Source: JBBDIK01 sp040880465
Lineage (GTDB): Bacteria; Actinomycetota; UBA4738; JBBDHU01
DNA: 64,000 bases
Reading direction: 5' to 3'
NCBI GenBank assembly: GCA_040880465.1
Contig: JBBDIK010000016.1
Coordinates: 3,983-67,982 of the forward strand
Shown: positions 24,236 to 32,300 of the stretch, piece after piece
How the letters are laid out: the number at the start of each line of letters is the position of its first letter
Position numbering within the stretch: position 1 is the stretch's first letter
Notes under the pieces: generated by a model
The model's database searches: none
The model's input: the letters and a program-made list of their open reading frames with translations, nothing else
What the model was told of the DNA's origin: nothing
Position numbers and translations under genes: made by a program

Positions 24236-24739
24236 CTATCGGCGGACCTTGATCTCTGCGATCACGGTGTCCGGCGGTGACGCGGCGCCCTTGCACGAAA
24301 CGGCCAGCGTGACCGACCGCACATCGCCGTAGGGGCCGGTCGTGAAGGGGCGCATCCAGATCACGAAGCGATGCGTCGCAGAAGCCGCGACCGGCGCGCT
24401 CGCGTAGACACCGGCTTGCGCATCCGACGTGGCGTCCGTCGGGCCGTCGGAGACCATCACCGCGGTGCTCGGAGCATCGACGGTTGCATCGAGCGCGAAC
24501 GCATCGGCTTCCGCTCCCGTGTTGGTTGCGTCCACGATGAAGAGCCGGAGCTTCGCGCGCCGCGCCCTGACCCGAACGCGCTGGCTGGCCCCCGTTGGAT
24601 CGACCACGCCGGCGCCGATCTCCGCCCCTCCCATCGGTGCGATGGTCGCGTCCACCCCACAGTTCGGGGGCACGACCGCGAACGCCGGTGCGGGGCCAAG
24701 CGCCGCGACACCCACCAAGATCGCGAGGAGCCGTTTCAC
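24236..24739 (-). CDS. Secreted hypothetical protein, 167 aa
   Basis: The GTG at 24739 overlaps the upstream stop codon as GTGA, so translation is coupled to the propeller gene. A short Sec signal (KRLLAILVGVAALGPAPAFA) is followed by a beta-rich domain with two cysteines (PPNCGVDATIAPMGG and LAVSCKGAA) and strands such as RVRVRARRAKLRLFIVD. No family is recognised. It probably acts outside the membrane together with the propeller protein. Confidence 0.65.
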   Translation of the reverse strand: MKRLLAILVGVAALGPAPAFAVVPPNCGVDATIAPMGGAEIGAGVVDPTGASQRVRVRARRAKLRLFIVDATNTGAEADAFALDATVDAPSTAVMVSDGPTDATSDAQAGVYASAPVAASATHRFVIWMRPFTTGPYGDVRSVTLAVSCKGAASPPDTVIAEIKVRR

Positions 24740-25623
24740 AAGGGCTGCCAGGTGGGGCTGCCGTGGTTGTACGGGAAGTCGTCGAACGTGAGCTGCTGCT
24801 TGTCGGTCCCGTCGAGACGGATGGTGTAGAGATCGAAATTGCCGGGTTCGGATCCGACGTACGCGATCCGCGCCCCGTTGGGTGAGAACGCCGGTGTGTA
24901 TTGCGTGTACGAGTCGTTGGTGATGCGGTCGGTGTCCGTCCCATCGGCTCCGATCGTGAAGATGTCGTACGAAACCCCGCGATCGGAATCGAACACGATC
25001 CGCGTGCCGTCGGGTGACCAGTCGGGTTGCCAGTCGGTTGCCGCATTCGTGGTCACCTGCTGCCGGTCCGTACCGTCGGGCTTGATCGTGTAGATGTTCC
25101 AGTCGCCGTCGCGGTCGGTGAAGTACGCGATGCGGCCCCCGACCGGCGCCCACGAGGGGTCGTGGTCGTCGACGCCGTTGTCGGTGATCGGCCGGAGCCC
25201 CGTGCCGTCCGGCTTGATGGAGTAGAGCTCCCAGTCGGATCCGTCGTACCGGCTGAAGGCGATCCGTGCCCCGTTCGGCGAGAACGTGGGGCTCCGCTCG
25301 CTCACCGAGTTGGTCGTGACCGGTGTCTGCCCGCTCCCGTCGGTGTTCATCGTGTAGAGATCTTCGTCGACCCCGTCGTAGTGAGAGAAAACGATGGTCC
25401 GTCCGTCCGAGGAGTAGGCCGGCCCGGTGTCGGTCCCGGACAGGTTCGACAGGTTTACCCGGTTCGTGCCGTCGGGCCTGATCCGGTCGATCTCGAAGTC
25501 GCCGGTAGAGGGGCTGCTCCAAGCGATCCTCCCGTTCCGGCCCGGGAAGGCCGCGTGAGCCGGGTTGGCCCCAAGGAGCAAGACGAACGTTGCGGCGAGG
25601 GTAAGAAGGGCGGCGCGTCGCAT
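24736..25623 (-). CDS. Secreted TolB-like beta-propeller (PD40/WD40-type repeats), 295 aa
   Basis: The ATG at 25623 yields a signal peptide (RRAALLTLAATFVLLL, cleavage near AHAAF). Six or more repeats of about 42 residues follow, with the TolB/PD40 signature DGTxxxxxT, SPNGARIAFSRYDG and DWxIYxIKPDG, for example SPDGTRIVFDSDRG and APVGGRIAYFTDRDG. This builds a beta-propeller that usually binds partner proteins or glycans outside the cell. A TATACT box lies 13 nt upstream. Frames upstream of this ATG in the same reading frame look non-coding. It is co-translated with the 167-aa gene. Confidence 0.82.
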   Translation of the reverse strand: MRRAALLTLAATFVLLLGANPAHAAFPGRNGRIAWSSPSTGDFEIDRIRPDGTNRVNLSNLSGTDTGPAYSSDGRTIVFSHYDGVDEDLYTMNTDGSGQTPVTTNSVSERSPTFSPNGARIAFSRYDGSDWELYSIKPDGTGLRPITDNGVDDHDPSWAPVGGRIAYFTDRDGDWNIYTIKPDGTDRQQVTTNAATDWQPDWSPDGTRIVFDSDRGVSYDIFTIGADGTDTDRITNDSYTQYTPAFSPNGARIAYVGSEPGNFDLYTIRLDGTDKQQLTFDDFPYNHGSPTWQPL

Positions 25624-25766
25624 GAGGATCGCCCCAAGTATAGGTTGACCCCGTTCATCATGTCGATGGCACCTTCGTCTCGGTGCTCCCGGTACTCCGT
25701 CTGCCTTGCGGGCTTCGAGGATGCGGAATAGCCTCATGGCGACTCTTCGGGAGAGGGAACGATCTT

Positions 25767-26633
25767 ATGACGCAGGATCGCGTACGCAGGCGCGTTGGCG
25801 CCGTGCTCGTAGCTATGGTGGCGTTTGCTGTCTCTGTGCTGCCCCAACAGGCCATCGTGGCCGGGATGACGTCCATCGGCGGAGTGACCCTCGCGGGGGG
25901 CGGCGGCTTTCAGTGGGACCCGGAGGTCGGTTTCATCTCGTGTGGGGTGGGCCCCGGATACGTGCCGGTCGCTGACGGGAGCATGGACACCGACGACGCG
26001 TTCGACGGAGGACTGAACCTGTCGGTCAACGGGACGTTCTTCGACGTCCCCGATGCGAGTGGGGGTCTCAGCGGGCAGCAGCTCTCGGTCGGACCGCGGT
26101 CCCTCGCCGGGCTCCGGGTTTGGAGGATCGATCGAGTGCTCGGGACCAGTCCCACGCTTCGGGATCTCGTGAAGTTCCGCAATCCGAGTTCCAGCGCGAT
26201 CTCCGTGACGATCGTCCTCGACACGAACCTCGGGGCGAATTCCGCCACCGTGGTCGATTCGAGCACCGGCGACACGACCTTCACCAAGGCAGATCGGTGG
26301 GTCCTGACCGATGACGAGGCGACGGACCCGACGGTGACCCATGTCTTCAACGGGAAGCAGGCCCACGAAGAGCTCGTCGGCGTCTCGGAGGCTCCTGGGG
26401 GGATGTCGGGCAACGATTGCATCCGGGTGAGACTCAAGATCCAGGTGCCAGCTCGGAGCACGCGGTATCTCCTGTTCTTCCTCCAGATGCATGACTTGAC
26501 GGATCAGGGCGCCGGGTACACGGCGTCGGAGAGCGACGCGGCGAAGTTCGACGTCGTGAGGCTGAACAAGAAGCTGCTCAGGGGTCTGTCCGGCAAGACC
26601 AAGTCGAAGATCGTGAACTGGAACCTGAACTAG
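25767..26633 (+). CDS. Secreted hypothetical protein, 288 aa
   Basis: The ATG at 25767 follows a GAGAGGG site and begins a Sec signal (basic RVRRRVG, hydrophobic residues 10-25). The mature part is beta-rich: SIGGVTLAGGGGFQWDPE, LNLSVNGTFFDVPDASGG, LRVWRIDRVL, ISVTIVLDTNLGANS and YLLFFLQMHDLTDQG. It ends with a basic segment. The pattern suggests an extracellular beta-sandwich, but no family is recognised. It is divergent from the propeller gene. Confidence 0.65.
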   Translation: MTQDRVRRRVGAVLVAMVAFAVSVLPQQAIVAGMTSIGGVTLAGGGGFQWDPEVGFISCGVGPGYVPVADGSMDTDDAFDGGLNLSVNGTFFDVPDASGGLSGQQLSVGPRSLAGLRVWRIDRVLGTSPTLRDLVKFRNPSSSAISVTIVLDTNLGANSATVVDSSTGDTTFTKADRWVLTDDEATDPTVTHVFNGKQAHEELVGVSEAPGGMSGNDCIRVRLKIQVPARSTRYLLFFLQMHDLTDQGAGYTASESDAAKFDVVRLNKKLLRGLSGKTKSKIVNWNLN

Positions 26634-26677
26634 TCAGCGGTTCCTCGCCGAAGTGGGCGATCGACGCGGTGGCTTGC

Positions 26678-27833
26678 TCAGTGCTTGTTGCCGTGACCGT
26701 CCTGCGAACGCCACTTATTTCCGTGTGAACCACCGCTGTTGCCCGGCGAGCCGCCACTGTGGCCCGGAGCGTTCCCGCTGTTCCCATGCGAACCACCGCN
26801 NNNNNNNNNNNNNNNNNNNNNNNNNNNNNNNNNNNNNNNNNNNNNNNNNNNNNNNNNNNNNNNNNNNNNNNNNNNNNNNNNNNNNNNNNNNNNNNNNNNT
26901 GTTCCCGTGCGAACCACCGCTGTTCCCGTGCGAACCACCGCTGTTCCCGTGCGAACCACCGCTGTTCCCGTGCGAGCCACCGCCGTTCGGCGTTCCCGGA
27001 CGACTGGGTCTCGGATCTCCACCACCACCGGTTCCGCCTCCACTGCCGTTCCCGCCGGAGCCCCCTCCGTCTCCACCCGATGAAGGGGTCTCGGTCGACG
27101 TCGACCTTGTCGGAGGCTGGTCAGCTTCGGTCGGTGCGGACGGCTGGGACGGCGGATCCGCCGATGCCACGGCCACGGATGTATCGCTACTCGGGTCCGG
27201 CTCCGAGATCCCGATCGGTTGGCCGCCGGGTAGGGCTCGGACGGACGGTTCATCGAACGCGGGTACGGTCAAGACGGGCGCGAATGGGAACTGGGTGGCG
27301 CGGAGCACCGGGAAGAGGGCAAGTGTCATGAGGAAGAAGAAGAGGAATGATGCGGCCCCGAGCAAGGGCTGGAAGCGCGCCCCGCTCCGGCGAGCGGGCC
27401 GGAGGGCTTCTCGTTGGATAGGTTCCAAGGGCCCGACGGTCCGCTTCGTGGGTGCCGTGGCTTGGATGGGAGGAGCGGCGCGAAGCTCGTTGCGGTGATA
27501 GGCCGCGCGAACGGCCGTTCCGAGTTCGCTGGTCGCACGGACGGGCTCGACCCGCTCGTCCGCATCGAAGGCGGCCACGTCCTTGGGCCACACGACGACG
27601 ATCCCGGCCTCGGGCGCAAGACCCCGTGCCGCGACGACCGTCTCGACCGGCGCCTCCGTTCCGAAAACGACGACGTCGGGGTGCACGTGGTCGACGAGAT
27701 CGCGGAGCCCCGTCGCGGTTGATGCCTGACCGCAGAGGTCGAAGCCGTCAGCACGAAGCAGAGGTCTCAGGTTGCGTATCGCGGGCGGGGTCCCATCGAC
27801 GGCGATAACGCGGATCGCCTGGTTCGATTCCAT
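26678..27833 (-). CDS. Pseudo-receiver, membrane helix and GGSHGN-repeat tail, interrupted by an assembly gap
   Basis: Residues 1-115 look like a response-regulator receiver (RVIAVDGTPPAIRNLRPLL, HPDVVVFGTEAP), but the phospho-acceptor Asp is Gly, so it cannot be phosphorylated in the usual way. After RRSGARFQPLL a single helix (about 155-178) crosses the membrane. A Ser/Thr/Pro/Gly stalk then leads to a tandem repeat of GGSHGNS. The repeat enters a 100-N gap (26800-26899). On the far side the repeat resumes in the frame that ends at 26678 (KWRSQDGHGNKH), which I take as the true C-terminus. The number of repeats in the genome is unknown. Confidence 0.6.
26800..26899. other. Assembly gap of 100 N inside a coding tandem repeat
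   Basis: Exactly 100 N, the convention for a gap of unknown length. Both edges are 21-bp GGSHGNS-coding repeats, so the gap probably results from repeat collapse. Confidence 0.95.
26900..26980. repeat. Tandem 21-bp repeat coding GGSHGNS
   Basis: About four near-identical units are visible right of the gap. Diverged units continue left of it (26725-26799). Confidence 0.85.
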
Positions 27834-27990
27834 CGGCTCGGTCCGTAATCCCCTTCACCGGTCCGCACCCACCGCCATCCTGGGGGTATCCAGGTCCCCT
27901 GACAACCACTTTCGGGAAAGATCACCCGGATGGACTGGTCAGTCCGGGCTGCCTCGGCGCCCGACCGGGGCCGCCTCAGCGCAGGCTCGT

Positions 27991-28350
27991 CTAGGCACGA
28001 CCCGTGTACAGGGCGTTGATCCGCTGGCCAACGGCGGGGTTCCGCTTGGTCCGCTCGTTCCAGCCGTCGAGGGCCGTCTGCCAGTCCTCGCCGTTGATGC
28101 CCTTGGATGCGGCGATCTCGGGCGCCTTCGTCTGGTCGTAGTTGAACGCGGCAAGTCCCTTCGAGACTTCGACGAACAGCTCGAGTGAAACACCGGCGAT
28201 CGGCTCGAAGTCGGGTCCCTCCTGCGGGATGGTGCCTCCCGCCGTCGCCTTGTTGGCGGCTGCGATGGTGTTCGCCTGATCCTTGACGGACTCCGTCTGC
28301 GCCATGAGTTGCCCCATCGTTTCGTTCTTGTCTTTCTTGAACAGGCCCAT
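27991..28350 (-). CDS. Conserved hypothetical cytoplasmic protein, 119 aa
   Basis: The ATG at 28350 begins GLFKKDKNETMGQLMAQTES and is preceded by a GGGAG site; longer frames upstream look non-coding. The protein continues with KDQANTIAAANKATAGG, GVSLELFVEVSKGLAAFNYD, EIAASKGINGEDWQTALDGW and ERTKRNPAVGQRINALY. It is soluble, helical and Ala-rich, without signal or membrane helix. It resembles a group of short actinobacterial proteins beginning MGLFKK, but I can assign no function. Confidence 0.7.
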   Translation of the reverse strand: MGLFKKDKNETMGQLMAQTESVKDQANTIAAANKATAGGTIPQEGPDFEPIAGVSLELFVEVSKGLAAFNYDQTKAPEIAASKGINGEDWQTALDGWNERTKRNPAVGQRINALYTGRA

Positions 28351-28507
28351 CTCCTGGCTCCCTCGGTCGTCGGCGTGCCCCGGCCATCGTAGGGCCGGGC
28401 ACGAAGGAAAGCGAATCGTGGGACCGGCTGCTCTGGATCGTGCGTGAGGCCAAGACCCGTCGGTGCGGCCCCGCGTAGGATGGCCCATAGGCGGAAGGGA
28501 GCAGGCG

Positions 28508-28951
28508 ATGGCTGCAGAGCGACGTGCACGTGCCGTGTGGGAGGGAACGCTCCTGGAGGGAGCGGGACGACTCTCCACTCAGAGCTCGTCGGTCCTCTCG
28601 GACCAGCCGGTGACCTGGTCCGCGCGGACCGAGGATCCCGACGGGATGACCAGCCCCGAGGAACTGCTCGCTGCGGCGCATGCGTCGTGCTACGCGATGG
28701 CCTTTTCCGCGTCGCTCGCTCGCGCCGGGACTCCGTCGGAGCGGCTAGAGGTCACCGCGACCTGCACCTTCGACAAGGTCGGCGACGGGTGGGCGGTCAC
28801 GACCATGAACCTCCACGTCGTGGGTCGGGTGCCTGGGTTGGACCAGGCAGGCTTCGAGGAGGCAGCTCGAACCGGCGAGGAAGGGTGTCCGATCTCGAAC
28901 GCGCTCCGGGGAAACGTCGTCATCAACGTCGCCGCTGAGCTGGACACGTAG
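28508..28951 (+). CDS. OsmC/Ohr-family peroxiredoxin, 147 aa
   Basis: Both reactive cysteines of the family are present: AAHASCYAMAFS (about Cys61) and EEGCPISNAL (about Cys127). The remaining OsmC pattern also fits (AVWEGTLLEGAGRLS, WSARTEDPDGMTSPEELLAAA, VTATCTFDKVGDG). Such proteins reduce organic hydroperoxides using dihydrolipoyl thiols. The ATG at 28508 follows a purine-rich GGAAGGGAG, and a TAGGAT box lies about 26 nt upstream. It is divergent from the 119-aa gene. Confidence 0.9.
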   Translation: MAAERRARAVWEGTLLEGAGRLSTQSSSVLSDQPVTWSARTEDPDGMTSPEELLAAAHASCYAMAFSASLARAGTPSERLEVTATCTFDKVGDGWAVTTMNLHVVGRVPGLDQAGFEEAARTGEEGCPISNALRGNVVINVAAELDT

Positions 28952-29062
28952 TTCTCGGGCGTTGTGGCCGGCACGCGCCTCAGCCCCTCATCACGCGGTT
29001 CTCGTGGAACGCTCATCGGCATGCCGTCATCGTTACCCCTCGACGAGCGGAGGGAGGACGAG

Positions 29063-29785
29063 ATGGACGATCGACAGGTAGCTGGACGGATGGGAAGTTG
29101 GGCTCGGCCGGTGGTGGTTCGGGCGACGCTGATCATCAGCGTCGTGGCGGCGCTCGCGGGCGACACGTTCGTCGCTGTCCCGGTCCCTGCCGGGACGACG
29201 CTGCCGCCGTTCGAATCGAGGATCGAACGCATCAGCGACTCGGTTCGGCAACTGATGACCGGACGATCGTGGCGCCGCGGGTGTCCGGTTCCGATCCACG
29301 ATCTGCGATACCTCGAGCTCCGGTACCGGACGTTCTCGGGTGGGTCACGGATGGGCGAACTCGTCGTCCATGAACGATGGGCCGACGAGATGGTGTTGGT
29401 GTTCTCGGATCTGTACGCCGCGGCGTTCCCGATCCGCCGGATGCGGTTGGTCGACCACTACGGCGCGAACGACACCCGTTCGATGCGCCACGACAACACC
29501 TCCGCCTTCAACTGCCGGTGGCGCGCGGGCTCGCCCGGCGTCTGGTCGCAACATGCCTATGGCCGGGCGATCGATGTGAACCCGGTCGAGAACCCGTACT
29601 TCGTTCCCCCCGACTACGTGTCTCCGCCCGAAGGGCGTCCCTTCCTCGACCGCAGTCGCGACCGTCCCGGGATGATCCACGCGCATGATGACGCCGTCGA
29701 TGCGTTCCGCGGGATCGGCTGGCGCTGGGGCGGGTACTGGAACAACGTCAAGGACTGGCAGCATTTCTCGGCGACCGGGAAATAG
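29063..29785 (+). CDS. M15-type D-Ala-D-Ala carboxypeptidase-like protein, exported, 240 aa
   Basis: The ATG at 29063 has a GAGGGAGG site. The N-terminus contains a hydrophobic export segment (VVVRATLIISVVAALAGDTF). The catalytic domain shows WRRGCPVPIHDLRYLELRY, ERWADEMVLVFSDLY, then the zinc motif SQHAYGRAIDVN (HxxGxxxD, about residue 163) and DWQHF near the C-terminus with the second His. This fits peptidase M15 (VanY/M15_4), which trims peptidoglycan stem peptides. Ligands are intact, so activity is expected at the cell wall. Confidence 0.85.
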   Translation: MDDRQVAGRMGSWARPVVVRATLIISVVAALAGDTFVAVPVPAGTTLPPFESRIERISDSVRQLMTGRSWRRGCPVPIHDLRYLELRYRTFSGGSRMGELVVHERWADEMVLVFSDLYAAAFPIRRMRLVDHYGANDTRSMRHDNTSAFNCRWRAGSPGVWSQHAYGRAIDVNPVENPYFVPPDYVSPPEGRPFLDRSRDRPGMIHAHDDAVDAFRGIGWRWGGYWNNVKDWQHFSATGK

Positions 29786-29801
29786 GCGCGCATCGGCGCG
29801 G

Positions 29802-29807
29802 TAAGCT
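29802..29807 (+). promoter_or_regulatory. -10-like TAAGCT before a leaderless short ORF
   Basis: The hexamer ends 6 nt before the ATG at 29814. Confidence 0.4.
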
Positions 29808-29813
29808 CGTCGC

Positions 29814-29879
29814 ATGATCGAGGTCACCGGCGTGTGCGGGTTCCAGGTTCTGGAAACCGAGGACGACGGCAACGCCTGA
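29814..29879 (+). CDS. 21-codon leader ORF or frameshifted gene start
   Basis: The ORF reads MIEVTGVCGFQVLETEDDGNA and stops. Its promoter-like box argues that transcription and translation begin here. Either it is a regulatory leader peptide for the gene at 29956, or it is the true N-terminus of that gene cut off by a frameshift. Confidence 0.35.
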   Translation: MIEVTGVCGFQVLETEDDGNA

Positions 29880-29955
29880 CGGAGCCGAGGGTTCCGGACA
29901 GCCCCCCGCGGTCGATGGCCAACCCGCGCGAACGGATGTTCCCGTTGCGCCCCGC

Positions 29956-30441
29956 GTGGCCGGGCAGGCGCTGGAGGCGCTCATCCTCTACCTGGACGAC
30001 GACGGCATCCATCACTTGCATCCGATCCACTCGGCGACGTTGCGTCTCGGGTGGCAGGCGGACCTGCAACCGGGCGAGGTGGTCGTCGATGCGGCGGCGC
30101 GGCTTGGGCTCGCGCCGTTCCTCGTTCACTCCACGTCTTGGCGGATGGAGGAGGGCCGGCTGATATTGACGTTCGTCGTCGGCGTCGAGCCGCCGGAAGA
30201 GCTCGACGAGTCCCTCGCCGACGATCTGGTCGGTCGTTCGGAACTCGCGCGCGGTGACGCGATGGGCCCCCCGGTCGACATCGGCGTCGTGCAGGTCGTC
30301 GAGCACGGCCTCCGGCATCTCGCCTGGCTGGTCAAGGATGATGCGGCGGTCCACGACGCGCTGCCGGGATGGTCCGAAGCCTTGTCGGAATACGACCCGG
30401 AGCCATTCCGGGCGTTCGGTGGCCCTCCGGGGAGCCGGTAG
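29956..30441 (+). CDS. Conserved hypothetical protein, 161 aa, uncertain N-terminus
   Basis: The frame contains ALILYLDDDGIHHLHPIHSA, LRLGWQADLQPGEVVVDAAA, FLVHSTSWRMEEGRLILTF and a C-terminal HLAWLVKDDAAVHDALPGW. This pattern recurs in actinobacterial proteins of unknown function. The GTG at 29956 is used, but the frame stays open upstream to about 29818 with no better start. An ATG in another frame at 29914 also begins a plausible N-terminus, so a frameshift near 29950 cannot be excluded. Confidence 0.55.
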   Translation: MAGQALEALILYLDDDGIHHLHPIHSATLRLGWQADLQPGEVVVDAAARLGLAPFLVHSTSWRMEEGRLILTFVVGVEPPEELDESLADDLVGRSELARGDAMGPPVDIGVVQVVEHGLRHLAWLVKDDAAVHDALPGWSEALSEYDPEPFRAFGGPPGSR

Positions 30442-30509
30442 GCGGGAGGTCCGAGCGGGCGGACGCTGGCTTCGGCGCCGGGGCCGATCACCCCGTCGGG
30501 GGTCCTTGC

Positions 30510-30515
30510 TAGGAT
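30510..30515 (+). promoter_or_regulatory. -10-like TAGGAT before a leaderless GTG
   Basis: The hexamer ends 7 nt before the GTG at 30523. Confidence 0.45.
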
Positions 30516-30522
30516 ACGGCCC

Positions 30523-31218
30523 GTGCTGAAGCGGTGGCTCGTCGCGAGGGTGGTGTTGGTGACCGGGGTGGTCTTTGGTGCCTCTTGGTTCATCCCAGCG
30601 ATCGCGTCCGCGCAGAATCCGATCGACCCCACCGCCGAGATCGAGGTCAACGACGGCGGCTGGATCTTCTGGATCGACTGGCTCGTCCTCGGACTGAGCG
30701 TCCTCCTTTGCCTGCTGCTGATCTTCGGGTACATGAAGCTCTCCCCGCGGTTCCGTCGGGCAGAGGCCGACGAGCCCGCCGTGCTGCGGCCCGGGGTGAA
30801 GGCCCCGAAGGTCCAGCTCGGCGCCGTCGCCCCGCGTCCGCCGGCGCCTCCTCGCCAGGTCGAGGCGGTGGCCGCCGCTCCGCCGCCCGCCGCTCCGGCA
30901 GTTTCACCGGCCGCAGCTTCAGCCGCTCCTGCCCCGGCGGTCGCAGCTGCCACCCCGCCCGCCGCAGCGGCCGAACCCACGCCCGCTGCTCCCGAGGCCG
31001 CCGCCACATCACCGGCGGGGCCGGAAGAGAAGCAGGAAGAGAAGCCGGGAGGGAAGCCGGAAGAGAACCAGCAAGAGAAGCCGGAAGCCGAACTCGACCA
31101 GGAGACGTTCGACCGCGTCCTGCAGGAGCAGCTCGACAAGGGAGTGGACCGGCGCGTGGCCGAAGGCAGGGCCAAGTCCGCCGCCATCCAGGCCGGGCGC
31201 AAGAAGGCGGGCGGCTGA
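30523..31218 (+). CDS. Membrane protein with Ala/Pro-rich cytoplasmic region, 231 aa
   Basis: An N-terminal hydrophobic segment (residues 6-30, ending AIASAQN, possibly a signal) and a second helix (residues 51-73, IDWLVLGLSVLLCLLLIFGY) are followed by a long Ala/Pro-rich linker, a Glu/Lys-rich stretch and a helical end (LDQETFDRVLQEQLDKGVD, RRVAEGRAKSAAIQAGRKK). No family is recognised. It precedes the metalloprotease gene by about 30 nt and may be co-transcribed. Confidence 0.65.
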   Translation: MLKRWLVARVVLVTGVVFGASWFIPAIASAQNPIDPTAEIEVNDGGWIFWIDWLVLGLSVLLCLLLIFGYMKLSPRFRRAEADEPAVLRPGVKAPKVQLGAVAPRPPAPPRQVEAVAAAPPPAAPAVSPAAASAAPAPAVAAATPPAAAAEPTPAAPEAAATSPAGPEEKQEEKPGGKPEENQQEKPEAELDQETFDRVLQEQLDKGVDRRVAEGRAKSAAIQAGRKKAGG

Positions 31219-31250
31219 CCACGGCCGAGGCCTCGGCGGTCGACTGGGGC

Positions 31251-32300
31251 ATGAAGTCCCGCAGCACCTCCCGGTTCATCGACTGGGGTTCCGCGTCGCG
31301 CAGCGCGCGGAGCGTGGGTGGTCCCGGACCGAAGGTGACGCCCGATCAGCGCGCGGCGCTCACGAAGGACTTCCAGTTCGCGGTCGAGCGTTCCGAGGAA
31401 CTCGTCACGGCGTTCACCAGCCTTCCGGGTCCCGCGAACCGGACGCGAGCCTGGGTCATGGGCCGGGGCGGGTGGGCCGACGCCAACCTTCGGAGCCTCG
31501 AACGCGTGATCGGACCGCTGATCGACCGGTTGCTCTCCACGCAGCCGAGCCGCAAAGCGTGGCGTGCGAAGGCGTTGGGGACCCAGCTCGGGGGCCTGCT
31601 CGGGTACGTCTCGCGCAAGGTCGTCGGCCAGTACGACGTCTTCCTCCCTGCCGACGACGAAGGACTCCTGTATTTCGTCGGACCCAATGTCGTCGCGATC
31701 GAGCGGAAGCTCGCCTTCGACCGGATGGACTTCCGGACATGGGTGGCGATGCACGAAGTCACGCACCGCGTCCAGTTCGCCGCGGCGCCCTGGCTCCGCG
31801 GGTACCTTGCCGGCATGGTCGACGCGTACCTGGCGACCGTCGACATCGACGCGAAGAAGATGGTCGACAACCTCCAGCGTGCGGCGCGGGAGATGGCCGA
31901 GCGTGGGGAGTGGCGGAACGTTTCGGTCGTCCTGGCCATGATGACCCCCGAGCAGATCGCGATCTTCCATCGCATGCAGTCGATGATGTCGCTCCTCGAG
32001 GGCCACGCGTCGTTCGTGATGAACCAGCTCGGGAAGGAGCATCTCTCGACGTTCGATCGATTGCAGCGGGGGCTCAAGGAACGCCGCAACGTCGGCGGCA
32101 TGGAGAAGACGTTCCAGCGGGTCATCGGGTTCGACCAGAAGGTCAAGCAGTATGGCGCCGGGGAGCACTTCGTCGCCGGAGTCGTTCAGGAAGCGGGGAT
32201 GTCCGGACTCAATGCCGTCTGGAGCGGGCCGGGCACGCTGCCGGCGATGGAGGAGATCGCCGAGCCGAGTCGCTGGCTCGCACGTGTTCGGCCGGGCTGA
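31251..32300 (+). CDS. DUF2342 zinc-dependent metalloprotease-like protein (F420-biosynthesis-associated family), 349 aa
   Basis: The actinobacterial DUF2342 family signature is clear: FIDWGSASRSARSVGGPGPK at the start, QYDVFLPADDEGLLYFVGPN, and the zincin-like HEVTH in AMHEVTHRVQFAAAPWLRGY (about residue 168). MSLLEGHASFVMNQLG follows with a later acidic ligand. These proteins are annotated either as zinc metalloproteases or as associated with coenzyme F420 synthesis; the biochemical role is not settled. The ATG overlaps nothing upstream, and the stop overlaps the tilS ATG (TGATG), a conserved pairing. Confidence 0.9.
   Translation: MKSRSTSRFIDWGSASRSARSVGGPGPKVTPDQRAALTKDFQFAVERSEELVTAFTSLPGPANRTRAWVMGRGGWADANLRSLERVIGPLIDRLLSTQPSRKAWRAKALGTQLGGLLGYVSRKVVGQYDVFLPADDEGLLYFVGPNVVAIERKLAFDRMDFRTWVAMHEVTHRVQFAAAPWLRGYLAGMVDAYLATVDIDAKKMVDNLQRAAREMAERGEWRNVSVVLAMMTPEQIAIFHRMQSMMSLLEGHASFVMNQLGKEHLSTFDRLQRGLKERRNVGGMEKTFQRVIGFDQKVKQYGAGEHFVAGVVQEAGMSGLNAVWSGPGTLPAMEEIAEPSRWLARVRPG

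Noticed and set aside
26725..26980. Repeats around the N gap as a CRISPR array
   Set aside because: Units are 21 bp in direct tandem without spacers and translate cleanly as GGSHGNS.
29834..30163. Plus-strand frame as the real gene at this place
   Set aside because: Arg/Ser-rich shadow composition after the first 40 codons; the frame from 29956 carries the protein-like pattern.
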